From CAZRIZ01 sp050950465 (GTDB taxonomy: Bacteria > Patescibacteriota > Saccharimonadia > Saccharimonadales > Saccharimonadaceae), in assembly GCA_050950465.1 (NCBI GenBank), contig JBMNHQ010000002.1, positions 1-64,000 of the forward strand: a stretch of 64,000 nucleotides of DNA, read 5' to 3'. The position numbers and the translations under genes were made by a program. Positions 17,779-28,788 of the stretch are shown piece after piece. The notes beneath the pieces were generated by a model. The model did no database searches. It worked only from the letters and a program-made list of their open reading frames with translations, and was not told the origin of the DNA. How positions within the stretch are numbered: position 1 is the stretch's first letter; every line of letters starts with the position of its first letter.

Positions 17779-18264
17779 TTAGTTTTTATTAAATAGGGAC
17801 CTTATAGCTCCTATTAACCAACTCAGTGCTCCAATAGACATAAACATTAATGGATTTGGGTATAAGTCGGTTTTGATTAGGGTGTATATAGCATAAATTA
17901 GAGACAGGATGATTGTTGTGGCGGCATTAAATTTTATAACGGAGGATTTTAACAATAGATTATTTAGAAACCATGATATCTTTGTCATTAACTTAGAATG
18001 TAGTACAAGTTCGTTAATACTATCTATAGCATCAAGGTCTTTCTCAATTAAATCGATTATCTTTTTATAGCCAGCATCTAACTGGCTTAACGAAAGTGAT
18101 TTATCAAAATCAATTTTCTTAATATTCTTATTTCCTAAGTCAAAATAATTAGAGTTTGATACGGCTAATTTACCTAGTGACGTTGTGTCATTGCTTTTTG
18201 CCTTCTTCTTTGTCAGGAAGTCACTAACAATATTGGTTGTATCTGAGGTTGACTCCTTTTTCAT
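17779..18264 (-). CDS. Hypothetical membrane protein
   Basis: 161 aa, no family recognised. The first ~100 residues are polar with a helical stretch (LSLSQLDAGYKKIIDLIEKD); the end holds two membrane segments (AATTIILSLIYAIYTLI and PLMFMSIGALSWLIGAI). It is the second gene of a two-gene minus-strand operon, its ATG overlapping the upstream stop by 4 bp. Confidence 0.75.
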   Translation of the reverse strand: MKKESTSDTTNIVSDFLTKKKAKSNDTTSLGKLAVSNSNYFDLGNKNIKKIDFDKSLSLSQLDAGYKKIIDLIEKDLDAIDSINELVLHSKLMTKISWFLNNLLLKSSVIKFNAATTIILSLIYAIYTLIKTDLYPNPLMFMSIGALSWLIGAIRSLFNKN

Positions 18265-19043
18265 AGAACACCTCTTCCGCTGTTAATTTCTCGACGAATT
18301 AGTCGAGTTTCCTTGATGGTGATTTTTAATTCAGTACGAAATATAATTTTTATTAACAAAACTAGTGAAGAAAGTCCAATAATTAATATGTAATAAAAAT
18401 CACTAGCTCCCCATTTGGTTAATTTTACTTGAACTAATTTTATTCTAGAGCACTTAACAGGAATGCTAATCTTGTTGTTAAAGCTTATACTTACCACACA
18501 ATTGTCGTTTTTATTATTTAGTATCGGACTAAACTTATTTAGACTTTGGAATCTCAGTGTGGTTTGTATGGAATTGTTTGGTTCTAAGTTTTTAATAGAC
18601 CAAGTGACCAAGTTGTTTTTTATAGACAGGTCCTTATCAGCAGCTGGTATGATTGTTAAATAATTGCTTGACTGGGATAAATCGACAAATAAATCACCAG
18701 TAAAGTCTTTTTTGCCATTATTTTTAGCTGTCAAAATAAAGTTAATAGCCTGTTTCGAATCAATTTGACGGATATGTCGTTCTGGTTCAATTTTTGTAGC
18801 AATACCTTCTGCTTGATAAGAAGAGGTGTTGGATGCCCTTGCTTCGTCTGTATTGTCATTTAGCTTGTCCTGTGGCTGTCCTACCCAGAGAATTGACAAA
18901 ATGGTAATAAACACGATTAAAAGCAATATAGACCAATTCGTGTCACTTAGGTCTTTCTTGTTTTTCTTATCCAACTCGCTAAGCTTCCAGAGCATAGCTG
19001 GACTATAAGCCAGATAGGAAACTATTTTACGAAACACCACCAA
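18261..19043 (-). CDS. Hypothetical membrane protein with exported domain
   Basis: 260 aa with membrane helices near both ends (SILLLIVFITILSILWVG about 38-55; FYYILIIGLSSLVLLIKII about 216-234). The segment between is beta-rich with the phrasing of exported DUF11-like domains (INFILTAKNNGKKDFTGDLF, then LVTWSIKNLEPNNSI). It is co-transcribed with the 161-aa protein. Function unknown; an envelope complex is plausible. Confidence 0.75.
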   Translation of the reverse strand: MVVFRKIVSYLAYSPAMLWKLSELDKKNKKDLSDTNWSILLLIVFITILSILWVGQPQDKLNDNTDEARASNTSSYQAEGIATKIEPERHIRQIDSKQAINFILTAKNNGKKDFTGDLFVDLSQSSNYLTIIPAADKDLSIKNNLVTWSIKNLEPNNSIQTTLRFQSLNKFSPILNNKNDNCVVSISFNNKISIPVKCSRIKLVQVKLTKWGASDFYYILIIGLSSLVLLIKIIFRTELKITIKETRLIRREINSGRGVL

Positions 19044-19067
19044 TCTCCGTAAGCATAATAAACAAAT

Positions 19068-19086
19068 TTTAGCACAAAATGCTAAA
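19068..19086. repeat. Inverted repeat between divergent promoters
   Basis: TTTAGCA (19068-19074) and TGCTAAA (19080-19086) form a perfect 7-bp inverted repeat with a 5-nt centre, between the divergent membrane-protein operon and gyrB. It could be an operator or hairpin. Confidence 0.35.
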
Positions 19087-19100
19087 GTTTATAAGTTGGC

Positions 19101-19129
19101 TTGAGAAAAAAAGCTAAATAGTCTAGAAT
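19101..19129 (+). promoter_or_regulatory. gyrB-gyrA promoter
   Basis: TTGAGA (19101-19106), 17-nt spacer, TAGAAT (19124-19129), 36 nt upstream of gyrB. GAGGAAAG just before the ATG serves as ribosome-binding site. Confidence 0.75.
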
Positions 19130-19164
19130 GAGCAGGTGTAGTAAAGATATTTCAGTGAGGAAAG

Positions 19165-21144
19165 ATGCGTAAAAATACAAATGACGGCTCTTACAGTGCG
19201 GCTCAAATCCAAGTACTAGAGGGGCTTGATGCAGTCCGTAAGCGACCCGGTATGTACATTGGTGGTACTGGCTATGATGGTATCCATCATCTAATTAAAG
19301 AAATTGCCGACAATGCTATCGATGAGGCTATCGCTGGTTATGCTGATGTAGTTAAAATTGTACTTCAGGCAGACGGTGGGGTGAAAGTAATCGATGATGG
19401 TCGTGGTATTCCAGTTGACGTTCATCCAAAAACTGGCAAGTCTGCTCTAGAAACAGTCCTAACTGTTCTGCACGCTGGTGGTAAGTTTGGTGGCGGAGGA
19501 TATAAAGTATCTTCTGGTCTGCACGGCGTCGGATCTAGCGTAGTCAATGCTCTTTCCAGTAAGATGATAGCGGAAATTAGTCAAAAGGGTAAGGTTTATC
19601 GTCAAGAGTATCAAAAAGGGCGCCCGGTGACTGAATTAGAAGTTGTTGGAAAGTCTTACGATACCGGCACATCTATTACTTTTTATCCTGATTCGGAAAT
19701 TTTTGAAACAGTTGAATTTGATTATGCTTGGGTAGTACGCTACATTCGTCAGCAGGCTTATCTCACTAAGGGAGTCAAGCTGACAGTCATTGATGAGCGC
19801 AATAATAATCAAAGTCGGTCTTATTATTTTGAGGGGGGCATTAAAAGCTATGTTAAAAACTTAAATCGTGGCAAAGATCCATTAACGGATGATATCTTTT
19901 ATGTTGAAAAAGAGATAAAAGGGGCGATGGTTGAAATAGCAGTTCAGTATAACGAAACTTTTAACGAGAATGTGCAGGCTTTTGCCAATAATGTTCTAAA
20001 TGCTGACGGCGGAACCCATGTGGTTGGTTTTCGTACCGCTTTAACACGAACGATTAATGATTATGCGCGTAAAAATGGTTTTCTGAAGGAGAAGGACGAG
20101 AATCTAACAGGCGATGATGTGCGAGAGGGCTTAACTGCAGTTATCTTAGTTAAGTTGACTGATCCACAGTTTGAGGGTCAGACTAAAAATAAATTAGGCA
20201 ATCCCGAAGTTCGAGGTTATGTTGATCAAGTAATGAGTGAGGCCTTCGGCTATTTTCTGGAAGAGACACCGGCCGCTGCTAAAGCAGTCATTAACAAGTC
20301 CGTCATTGCTGCTCGAGCACGTAAGGCTGCTAGGGCTGCCCGTGATAATGTTATTCGTAAGGGTGCGCTTGACGGTTTAAATCTTCCCGGTAAGCTTGCT
20401 GACTGTTCAAGTAAAGATCCAAGTGAATGCGAACTGTATATTGTCGAGGGAGACTCAGCTGGTGGCTCAGCTAAATCTGGTCGTGATAGTCGTACGCAAG
20501 CTATCTTACCGCTCCGTGGTAAGGTTCTAAACGTTGAACGAGCTCGTATGGATCGAATGCTCAGTAATAATGAGATTGTTAGTCTAATTCGCGGTATGGG
20601 GGTAGGTATCGGTGAACAATTTGATTTGTCTGGTTTGCGCTACGACCGCATTATCATTATGACTGATGCCGATGTAGACGGAAGTCATATTGCTACGCTA
20701 CTAATGACTTTCTTCTTCCGATATATGCGCCCAGTGGTTGAGAATGGTCATATATACCTAGCTAAGCCACCACTTTATATGATTCGAACTGGCAAGAACT
20801 CTCAAGTTTATGCCTATAGTGATGAAGAGCGCGATCAAATAATTGAAAATCTTATCGAAGATCGTAAGTCGCGTGGTATAAATGTTGATGAAAATGATGA
20901 TCGCTTGAAACAAGCGGGAGTCACCATGTTACAACGCTACAAGGGTCTCGGCGAGATGGATGCCGTTCAGCTGTGGGAAACTACCATGAATCCTAAAAAT
21001 CGAGTTTTAGTGCAATTAAAGATTGAGGATGTAGAGCGAGCTGACGCTATCTTTTCAAAATTGATGGGTAGCGAGCCTCAATTGAGAAAGAATTTTATTC
21101 AGAACCGTGCTAATACGGTAAATATGGAGGATTTAGATGTCTAA
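19165..21144 (+). CDS. gyrB: DNA gyrase subunit B
   Basis: Type II topoisomerase ATPase subunit, 659 aa. GHKL ATPase motifs: DNAIDEA (about 49-55), DDGRGIPV, GGGGYKVSSGLHGVG. TOPRIM motifs: EGDSAGGSAKSGRD (about 428-441), PLRGKVLNVERA, DADVDGSHI (about 501-509). The end matches the GyrB tail (YKGLGEMDAVQLWETTM). It lacks the large enterobacterial insert, as is normal for short GyrB. It overlaps gyrA by 8 bp. ParE is the alternative, but pairing with gyrA makes GyrB the better call. Confidence 0.96.
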   Translation: MRKNTNDGSYSAAQIQVLEGLDAVRKRPGMYIGGTGYDGIHHLIKEIADNAIDEAIAGYADVVKIVLQADGGVKVIDDGRGIPVDVHPKTGKSALETVLTVLHAGGKFGGGGYKVSSGLHGVGSSVVNALSSKMIAEISQKGKVYRQEYQKGRPVTELEVVGKSYDTGTSITFYPDSEIFETVEFDYAWVVRYIRQQAYLTKGVKLTVIDERNNNQSRSYYFEGGIKSYVKNLNRGKDPLTDDIFYVEKEIKGAMVEIAVQYNETFNENVQAFANNVLNADGGTHVVGFRTALTRTINDYARKNGFLKEKDENLTGDDVREGLTAVILVKLTDPQFEGQTKNKLGNPEVRGYVDQVMSEAFGYFLEETPAAAKAVINKSVIAARARKAARAARDNVIRKGALDGLNLPGKLADCSSKDPSECELYIVEGDSAGGSAKSGRDSRTQAILPLRGKVLNVERARMDRMLSNNEIVSLIRGMGVGIGEQFDLSGLRYDRIIIMTDADVDGSHIATLLMTFFFRYMRPVVENGHIYLAKPPLYMIRTGKNSQVYAYSDEERDQIIENLIEDRKSRGINVDENDDRLKQAGVTMLQRYKGLGEMDAVQLWETTMNPKNRVLVQLKIEDVERADAIFSKLMGSEPQLRKNFIQNRANTVNMEDLDV

Positions 21145-23782
21145 GACTAAGGGAGAAAATACAGACATGTCTGTAAGCAATAATGATGCACTAGTAAATG
21201 AGCCTATTTCCGTCCCAGATCATTCTAGATCGGTGGAGAGTCGTACTGTCGAAGATGTAATGGAAGATAGCTTTTTGCGATATTCCTTGAGTGTTATTAT
21301 TGATCGAGCTCTGCCTGATGTACGTGATGGCTTAAAGCCAGTGCATAGACGTATTCTTTACAGCATGGATCGCAACGGTTGGCGTTATGGTACTAAATAT
21401 ACCAAATCAGCTCGTATCACTGGTGATGTAATGGGTAAATATCATCCACATGGTGACACAGCTATTTATGACGCAATGGCGCGCTTAACTCAAGATTGGG
21501 TGATGCGCTATCCACTGGTTGATGGTCAGGGTAACTTTGGTTCGATGGACGGCGATCCGCCAGCTGCAGCTCGCTATACTGAGGCCCGTATGAGTAAAAT
21601 TGGGGCCGAGTTGTTAATCGATCTTGATAAGAACACTGTTGATTTCCGCGATAATTATGATGGTTCAGAGCGAGAACCGTCAGTCCTGCCAGCTAAGTTA
21701 CCAAACCTGTTACTGAATGGCCAAATTGGTATTGCTGTTGGTATGGCTACTAGTATCCCTACTCACAACTTATCAGAAATTGTTGATGCTACCGTGGCTT
21801 TGATTGATAATCCAGATTCAACAGTTGATGAATTAATGAAATTTGTTAAAGGTCCGGATTTTCCAACTGGTGGTGTGGTTTATGGCGGTGCACCCATGCG
21901 TCAAGCTTATTTAACTGGTCGCGGTAGTGTAACGATTCGAGCGGTTGCAAATATCGAAGAGACTAAACGAGGCCGACATCAGATTGTTGTGACTGAAATA
22001 CCATATACTGTTAACAAAGCAACACTGATTGAGAAAATTGCCGAATTAGTAAAAGATAAAAAACTTACTACAATTAGTGATCTCAGGGATGAGAGCGCTA
22101 GGGGTGATGTTCGTATTGTGATTGAATTAAAGAAGGATGCTTATCCTAAGAAAGTGCTAAACCAGCTGTTTAAATTAACGCAGCTTCAAACTAACTTTCA
22201 CTACAATATGTTAGCTGTGGTTGACGGTATTCAACCAAAAGTTCTAGGGTTGGTTGATATCTTGGAAGAGTATGTCAAGCACCGAAAGATTGTGGTTCGT
22301 CGTCGAACTGAGTATGAGCTTGAACAGGCTAGAAATAGAGCGCATATTCTAGAAGGATTGAAGACAGCCCTAGATCATATCGATGAGGTTGTAAAGACGA
22401 TTAGAGCTAGTAAAAACGATGAGGAGACTGAAAAGAACTTGATGGCGCGCTTTAGTTTAACTTCGATTCAAGCTAAGGCTATTATGGCGATGCAGTTGCG
22501 TCGACTTAATGCTCTGAATCGTCAGACGATTGAAGATGAGCTGGCTGAGTTAATCAAGCAAATCGCCCTTTATGAGCATATCTTAGCCAATGAATCAGAG
22601 ATTATGCGAATTATTAAAGAAGATTTGCTAGACTTGAAAGAGCGATATGGTGATGAGCGGCGCTCTAAGGTTATTAATCACGAATTAGGTAAAATTACCG
22701 ATGAGGAGTTAATCCCAGAAGAGCAGTCCGCTATCATCCTAACCAGTGAGAACTATATCAAACGCACGTTAATGACTGATTATCGTCGACAGAATCGTGG
22801 CGGCAAGGGTCGTCGTGGTATGACCACCAAAGAAGAGGATGTAATCGATTTGATTGTGCCAGCTAGTACCCACGATTTCTTGTCATTCTTCACTAACAAA
22901 GGACGCGTATTCAAATTAAGAGCGTTTGAAGTGCCGGCCGCTAGCTTGACGGCCAAAGGTACAGCAGCAGTCAACCTATTACAGCTTCAGCCTGATGAGA
23001 AGATTACGTCGATAATTCGGTTTAGCAAGGATGATTCAGATGACGGTTATCTATTTATGTGTACTAGTAAAGGCACCGTTAAAAAGACAGCCATTAGTAA
23101 CTATGTTAATATCCGCTCTAGTGGCATAATTGCCATAAAGCTTGACGAGGGCGATGAACTCCGTTGGATTAAGCCGACTACTGGCGAAAGTGATGTAATT
23201 ATTTCAACATCTGCTGGTCAAGCGGTGCGGTTTAATGAAAAAGATGTTCGCCCAATGGGGCGTTCGGCGCGAGGAGTCCGTGGTGTGAGATTGCGACCAA
23301 AGGACGTAGTAGTTGGCATGGATGTAATAACCGACAAGACTGAAAAGGTGCTAGTGGTTAGTGAGAATGGCTATGGGAAAATGACGAAGGTGGCTAATTT
23401 CCCCACCCACAAGCGTGGTGGTGTTGGCATAAAACTAGCTGCTGTGACAGCCAAAACTGGTTCAATTTTAACAGCTAGGGCTATTACCGATGAGTATGAC
23501 GAGATTCTCATGATATCTAACAAAGGGCAGGCAATTAGAGTTGGGCTAAATGATGTTCCAACCTTAGGACGTACAACTCAGGGAGTTAGGCTAATGCGAC
23601 TTAACCAGTCAGACAAAGTGGCATCAATTGGTCTTATTGAGAAAGATGAATGCTTGGAGTCTAACGGCTGTCCTGACACAAAAAAGACCAGCAAGACTAG
23701 AGTGACAGCTAAGAATAAAGCAAAAAGGGTTAAGGCCAGCGGGTCAAAAGCCAACAAATCTAGTGCAAGTAAAAAGAAATAG
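21137..23782 (+). CDS. gyrA: DNA gyrase subunit A
   Basis: DNA-cleavage subunit, 881 aa. Catalytic Tyr147 lies in AAARYTEARM. In the quinolone region YHPHGDTAIYDAM (102-114), Thr108 occupies the E. coli Ser83 position and Asp112 the Asp87 position. The GyrA-box, which distinguishes gyrase from topo IV, is present as QNRGGKG (about residue 552), differing by one residue from QRRGGKG. The C-terminal pinwheel runs to about 850 and is followed by a Lys/Ser-rich tail. Confidence 0.96.
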   Translation: MSKTKGENTDMSVSNNDALVNEPISVPDHSRSVESRTVEDVMEDSFLRYSLSVIIDRALPDVRDGLKPVHRRILYSMDRNGWRYGTKYTKSARITGDVMGKYHPHGDTAIYDAMARLTQDWVMRYPLVDGQGNFGSMDGDPPAAARYTEARMSKIGAELLIDLDKNTVDFRDNYDGSEREPSVLPAKLPNLLLNGQIGIAVGMATSIPTHNLSEIVDATVALIDNPDSTVDELMKFVKGPDFPTGGVVYGGAPMRQAYLTGRGSVTIRAVANIEETKRGRHQIVVTEIPYTVNKATLIEKIAELVKDKKLTTISDLRDESARGDVRIVIELKKDAYPKKVLNQLFKLTQLQTNFHYNMLAVVDGIQPKVLGLVDILEEYVKHRKIVVRRRTEYELEQARNRAHILEGLKTALDHIDEVVKTIRASKNDEETEKNLMARFSLTSIQAKAIMAMQLRRLNALNRQTIEDELAELIKQIALYEHILANESEIMRIIKEDLLDLKERYGDERRSKVINHELGKITDEELIPEEQSAIILTSENYIKRTLMTDYRRQNRGGKGRRGMTTKEEDVIDLIVPASTHDFLSFFTNKGRVFKLRAFEVPAASLTAKGTAAVNLLQLQPDEKITSIIRFSKDDSDDGYLFMCTSKGTVKKTAISNYVNIRSSGIIAIKLDEGDELRWIKPTTGESDVIISTSAGQAVRFNEKDVRPMGRSARGVRGVRLRPKDVVVGMDVITDKTEKVLVVSENGYGKMTKVANFPTHKRGGVGIKLAAVTAKTGSILTARAITDEYDEILMISNKGQAIRVGLNDVPTLGRTTQGVRLMRLNQSDKVASIGLIEKDECLESNGCPDTKKTSKTRVTAKNKAKRVKASGSKANKSSASKKK

Positions 23783-23848
23783 TTAATAATCCGAGGTGTT
23801 GCTGCTAGCGTCAACTTCATCCTTGTCCCAGCTTTTTAATAAAAGTTG

Positions 23849-23877
23849 TTGACATTTGCGCGAAAGTGCGCTAAAAT
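23849..23877 (+). promoter_or_regulatory. 16S rRNA promoter
   Basis: TTGACA (23849-23854), 17-nt spacer, TAAAAT (23872-23877), about 150 nt upstream of mature 16S. Confidence 0.8.
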
Positions 23878-23956
23878 GCATTTCAGTCTTTGAAATCGCA
23901 GCGAGTTTTCAAGAGGTCGGACCGATTGAATGCTTTAAGTTTCTCAAAGAAATACT

Positions 23957-23978
23957 TTAACAATTTATTTGTGCAATT
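23957..23978 (+). repeat. 5' arm of the 16S processing stem
   Basis: This 22-nt arm pairs with 25779-25800 with one C/T difference, enclosing the whole 16S gene. Such long flanking stems are cut by RNase III to release pre-16S. Confidence 0.85.
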
Positions 23979-24027
23979 ATATCGTCAGTAGTCTATTTAT
24001 AGACAGCATTTCGTAGGGAATGCGTCT

Positions 24028-25631
<1,604 letters not shown>

Positions 25632-25778
25632 CTAGGGAGAATTACTAAGCTGCCTTTCTCATAAGGTAGGCTAGGTCGGTCTCGGTTGTTATAACGAGCT
25701 TATATAACAACGAACTTCGGTTTAAAACGAGACATTATGGGCTCACAACAAAGTTACAAAATATAGATGAAGAAGATA

Positions 25779-25800
25779 AATTGCACAAATAAGTTGTTAA
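25779..25800 (+). repeat. 3' arm of the 16S processing stem
   Basis: Pairs with 23957-23978. A terminator begins 6 nt later, so the 16S transcript appears to end here rather than read into the tRNA and 23S genes. Confidence 0.85.
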
Positions 25801-25805
25801 TTAGA

Positions 25806-25829
25806 AAAACAGCCCACTGAGGCTGTTTT
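25806..25829 (+). terminator. 16S transcript terminator
   Basis: AAAACAGCC (25806-25814) and GGCTGTTTT (25821-25829) form a 9-bp stem ending in T residues immediately after the processing stem. A similar AAAACAGCC/GGCTGTTTT element ends rplU at 61109-61137. It may also serve the convergent small gene. Confidence 0.8.
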
Positions 25830-25861
25830 CGTTTGCTCTCTTCTCTCTTCTTTGTAGCTTG

Positions 25862-26092
25862 CTATTTTCCGAAGATTGGTTCAAAGATTAAGTGTAAAAT
25901 AGCAGTATGGATGTTAAACATAACTACGAAGCCGATTACACAAACAATTACTCCCCATAGCTTTACTTTTTCGTAGCTAGATGGTCCTCCTGCGATACCG
26001 TGAGATATCTGCCTATAAAATCCAACCATAGCCGCTCCTGCTGCGACAATAGCTAGCCCAATAAAGAAGGATGTCCAATTAAGTTCAGTCAT
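25862..26092 (-). CDS. Small two-helix membrane protein
   Basis: 76 aa with two membrane segments, SFFIGLAIVAAGAAMVGFY and LWGVIVCVIGFVVMF. No family recognised. It lies on the minus strand between 16S and tRNA-Ala, inside what is normally the 16S-23S spacer. The short intergenic distance and clean ATG support it as real. Confidence 0.7.
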   Translation of the reverse strand: MTELNWTSFFIGLAIVAAGAAMVGFYRQISHGIAGGPSSYEKVKLWGVIVCVIGFVVMFNIHTAILHLIFEPIFGK

Positions 26093-26180
26093 GAATGAAT
26101 TATAACATAAGCTGCTTAGGTTTTCACCTCTCGGTCTTGAAAAAAATCTTAACTTGGGGTAGAATGCTGCAAGTGCGTAT

Positions 26181-26257
26181 GGGGCAATAGCTCAGTTGGC
26201 TAGAGCGCCTGCTTTGCAAGCAGGAGGTCCAGGGTTCAAATCCCTGTTGCTCCACCA
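26181..26257 (+). tRNA. tRNA-Ala (TGC)
   Basis: 77 nt from GGGGCAATAG to TCCACCA with encoded CCA; D-arm AGCTCAGTTGG, anticodon TGC in CTTTGCAAG, T-loop GGTTCAAATCC. tRNA-Ala and tRNA-Ile are the usual rRNA spacer tRNAs. Confidence 0.97.
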
Positions 26258-26283
26258 TATTTTATGTTAAAATAGTGGGATAT

Positions 26284-26317
26284 GAGTGGTTAGCTCAGCT
26301 CTGGAAGTGCGTCTCTG
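26284..26317 (+). pseudogene. Remnant of the 5' half of a tRNA-Ile
   Basis: GTGGTTAGCTCAGCT and TGCGTCTCTG match the acceptor, D-arm and anticodon 5' stem of the tRNA-Ile 100 bp downstream (GCGGCTAGCTCAGCT, GCGCGTCTCTG), with small indels. The anticodon loop, T-arm and 3' acceptor strand are missing. It looks like a partial duplication or deletion scar. Confidence 0.6.
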
Positions 26318-26384
26318 CAAACATAAGCTGAAGCACAGTATAAGCAAGTTAAAAATTACAACAATCATGATCTTTTATCCCTGT

Positions 26385-26461
26385 GGGCGGCTAGCTCAGC
26401 TGGTTAGAGCGCGTCTCTGATAAGGACGAGGTCGAAGGTTCAAGTCCCTCGCCGCCCACCA
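26385..26461 (+). tRNA. tRNA-Ile (GAT)
   Basis: 77 nt from GGGCGGCTAG to GCCGCCCACCA with encoded CCA; anticodon GAT in CTCTGATAAGG; T-loop GGTTCAAGTCC. Confidence 0.97.
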
Positions 26462-26483
26462 GAGATAAAAGATTATTTAACAA

Positions 26484-26505
26484 TAAACCCCTAAGGGAGT
26501 TTTTT
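26484..26505 (+). terminator. Terminator after tRNA-Ile
   Basis: A short CCCTAAGGG hairpin followed by AGTTTTTT, 23 nt after the tRNA. The stem is weak but the T tract is clear, and the sequence resembles the terminator at 10168-10200. Confidence 0.5.
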
Positions 26506-26597
26506 GTTGCACTTTTGTCAACGGTTAAAATGAGGTTTCTCTTTTTGGCTGATGAGTTCTAAATCTACAGATTATTGTGTGGTGATATAATATCGCT

Positions 26598-26825
26598 ATG
26601 GATAATAAATTATTTATCGGCGGTGTTTACACCCACTATAATAGGGGCGGCAAGTATGTTGTTATTGGGATAGCTCATCATAGCGAAACTCTAGAAGAGT
26701 TAGTCATTTACAGGGCTCTTTACGATGATGGAGATATATGGGCTCGTCCCAAGAAGATGTTCTTAGAAAACGTTGAAAAAAGCGGAAAAACTGTCCCGCG
26801 ATTCAAATTAGTTAAAAAACCCTGA
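26598..26825 (+). CDS. DUF1653 domain protein
   Basis: 75 aa matching the DUF1653 pattern: YTHYNRGGKYVVIGIAHHSE, LVIYRALYDDGDIWARP and KMFLENVE. Function unknown; in other bacteria it is a small stand-alone domain, sometimes fused to other enzymes. TGATATAAT ends 6 nt before the ATG (TATAAT 26586-26591), so the message is almost certainly leaderless. It sits between tRNA-Ile and 23S. Confidence 0.9.
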   Translation: MDNKLFIGGVYTHYNRGGKYVVIGIAHHSETLEELVIYRALYDDGDIWARPKKMFLENVEKSGKTVPRFKLVKKP

Positions 26826-26866
26826 CCTGATGTCGCATCTTAGCTGGTATGATAATATCTTAATGT

Positions 26867-27427
26867 ATGAGTTTATATTTCATTCGACATGGCGAAAGTA
26901 CTGCGAATCGTGATCGGGTTTTTGCAGGGCATTGGGATGTTGATCTTACCGATCTGGGTGAAGAGCAAGCCATAAAAGCAGTTAGGCAGGCTAAGCTTGA
27001 CAATATCCAAATCGACACAATTATAAGCTCGCCACTAAAAAGGGCTTATCGAACGGCTGAATTAATTGCCTTGGAACTAGGAATTCAACCAGATAGAATC
27101 GTTGTTAGCGATTATGCTAAGGAGCGGTCTGGTGGTGAAAAGACAGAAGGTGTGCCATATGAGGTTTTAAACACTATGACTGAAGATCAGGTGGCTGATT
27201 TCTTCTCAGATGGCGAGTCTGATGAGTCTGTTTTAGAGCGAGCTCGTGATCTTCTGGAGTTTGTAATGAGCTACGGTGATAAGAATGTCTTAGTAGTGTC
27301 TCATGCTGGCATTGGGATGCGGTTTCTGTCTGTGGCTACAGGAGTGAGTATAGATTTTAACAAGTTTAAAATCCCTAATGCACAAGTTATAAAAGTTGAT
27401 GTAGAAAACATAAGAAACCTAATTTAA
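26867..27427 (+). CDS. Histidine phosphatase family protein (phosphoglycerate mutase-like)
   Basis: 186 aa with the RHGE catalytic motif in FIRHGESTANRDRVFAGHWD (5-24), the second arginine in SSPLKRAYRTAELIA (about 57-71), and the second catalytic His in VSHAGIGMRF. The residues needed for phosphoryl transfer are present; substrate cannot be told (phosphoglycerate, alpha-ribazole-phosphate-like or another small phosphate ester). GATAAT at 26851-26856 leaves at most a few leader nucleotides. Confidence 0.9.
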   Translation: MSLYFIRHGESTANRDRVFAGHWDVDLTDLGEEQAIKAVRQAKLDNIQIDTIISSPLKRAYRTAELIALELGIQPDRIVVSDYAKERSGGEKTEGVPYEVLNTMTEDQVADFFSDGESDESVLERARDLLEFVMSYGDKNVLVVSHAGIGMRFLSVATGVSIDFNKFKIPNAQVIKVDVENIRNLI

Positions 27428-27469
27428 TAGCCGAGGCTAGAAAAATTATAATAAAATCACAAAAAAGTA

Positions 27470-27497
27470 TTGACATTTACTTTTTTATCTGTATAAT
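27470..27497 (+). promoter_or_regulatory. 23S-5S promoter
   Basis: TTGACA (27470-27475), 16-nt spacer, TATAAT (27492-27497), an independent promoter 290 nt upstream of mature 23S. Confidence 0.85.
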
Positions 27498-27503
27498 GGG
27501 CTA

Positions 27504-27766
27504 TCAGTTAAGCTAAAGTTCTCCTTGAACCTCTGGCGAGCAAGTTTAAAAAGTTCGTTCGGGGTTTGAATCGTTCAAAAAGAAAGTCCGATTTCGGGCT
27601 TTACAATTCGAAAACCGAGTGATAAACTGAAATCTGAATTTTCGAGAACAGATTAGAGTTGTGAAAATAACCACAACTGTAATGTGTTCTGGAGGAAAAG
27701 GAATACGGCAGTTTAACAATTTGGTTTAAGTAAATGACAATTTGACGACGGCGAAGGTTGGTAATT
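27504..27766 (+). other. 23S leader region
   Basis: About 260 nt of untranslated leader between promoter and processing stem, with no ORF or RNA gene I can recognise. It is repetitive in TTCG/CGAA words and may hold antitermination and folding signals. Confidence 0.5.
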
Positions 27767-27786
27767 ACCAATCACTAGTTGAAGTC
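27767..27786 (+). repeat. 5' arm of the 23S processing stem
   Basis: Pairs with 31253-31272 over 20 nt with one C/T difference, enclosing 23S. It is the RNase III-type pre-23S stem. Confidence 0.85.
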
Positions 27787-28490
27787 AATGCATAAAAAGG
27801 TACTCAAGGGCGCACAAAGGATGCCTTGACGTATATTACCGACGAAGGACGTGGAAGACTGCGATAAGTCTTGGGGAGCTGTCATCAAGCTTTGATCCAA
27901 GAAATTCCGAATGGGGAAACCCGGCATGAGTTATGTCATGTCACCATTAACTGAATACATAGGTTATTGTGAGGGAACCGGCTGAATTGAAACATCTTAG
28001 TAAGCTGAGGAATAAAAAGTAAACAACGATTTTCGGAGTAGTGGCGAGCGAAACGGAAATAGTCCAAACCTTTTAAGTTTTCGTCTGTTAACTCAGACGA
28101 ATAAGCTGATAGGCGAATATTTATAAGGGGTTGTGAGACATTTGATTTCAAGTCAGTCGACTCGACTTTTCGAGTCGAATCAGCTGATTTGTAACTACTG
28201 GCTATCACTGGTAGTATAAGGTAAGAAATCTTGGTTGCTAGCGGAATGAGTTTGAAAACTCAACCATAGGACGTGAGAGTCGTGTACGCGAAAGCACCAA
28301 GACCTTATTTCAAATTATCTCGAGTAGGACGGGGCACGAGAAACCCTGTCTGAAGCTGGCTGGACCACTAGCCAAGACTAAATATAATATACGATCGATA
28401 GTGAACAAGTACAGCGATGGAAAGGTGAAAAGAACCCCGGGAGGGGAGTGAAATAGAGCCTGAAATTGTGTGCCTACAAGGTGTCGGAGT

Positions 28491-28788
28491 CCCTCACCAC
28501 TTTAATCAACTGATGTATAATCAGATTAAGTATGTTTTATGTTTACGTTTTACACAGTGAACATTTAGGCCAATATTATGTTGGTCAAACAAGTGATTTG
28601 CGTAGACGTTTTAAGCAACATAAAACAGGAGAATCAATTTATACCAAGCGTAGTCACGATTGGAATTTGGTTTATTATGAAGCCTATACATCAAGAAGCT
28701 TAGCTATGAAACGCGAATCACGACTAAAACCAAGATCTCGTGCTTTTCAAGAGCTAATTAAACGGATAGTTGATGAAAGTGGTGAGGG
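28491..28788 (+). mobile_element. Intervening sequence in 23S helix 25 with nuclease ORF
   Basis: CCCTCACCACTTT (28491-28503) pairs perfectly with AAAGTGGTGAGGG (28776-28788), closing a loop of about 270 nt that is almost filled by a GIY-YIG ORF. The site matches E. coli helix 25 (near 545), a known position for rRNA intervening sequences that RNase III removes without re-ligation. An inner hairpin (CTGAT/ATCAG) precedes the ORF start. There is no room for a group I or II core, so excision or retention is more likely than splicing. Confidence 0.8.

Noticed and set aside
28491..28788. Group I or group II intron in 23S
   Set aside because: The insert is only 298 nt and nearly all ORF, leaving no room for a catalytic core.
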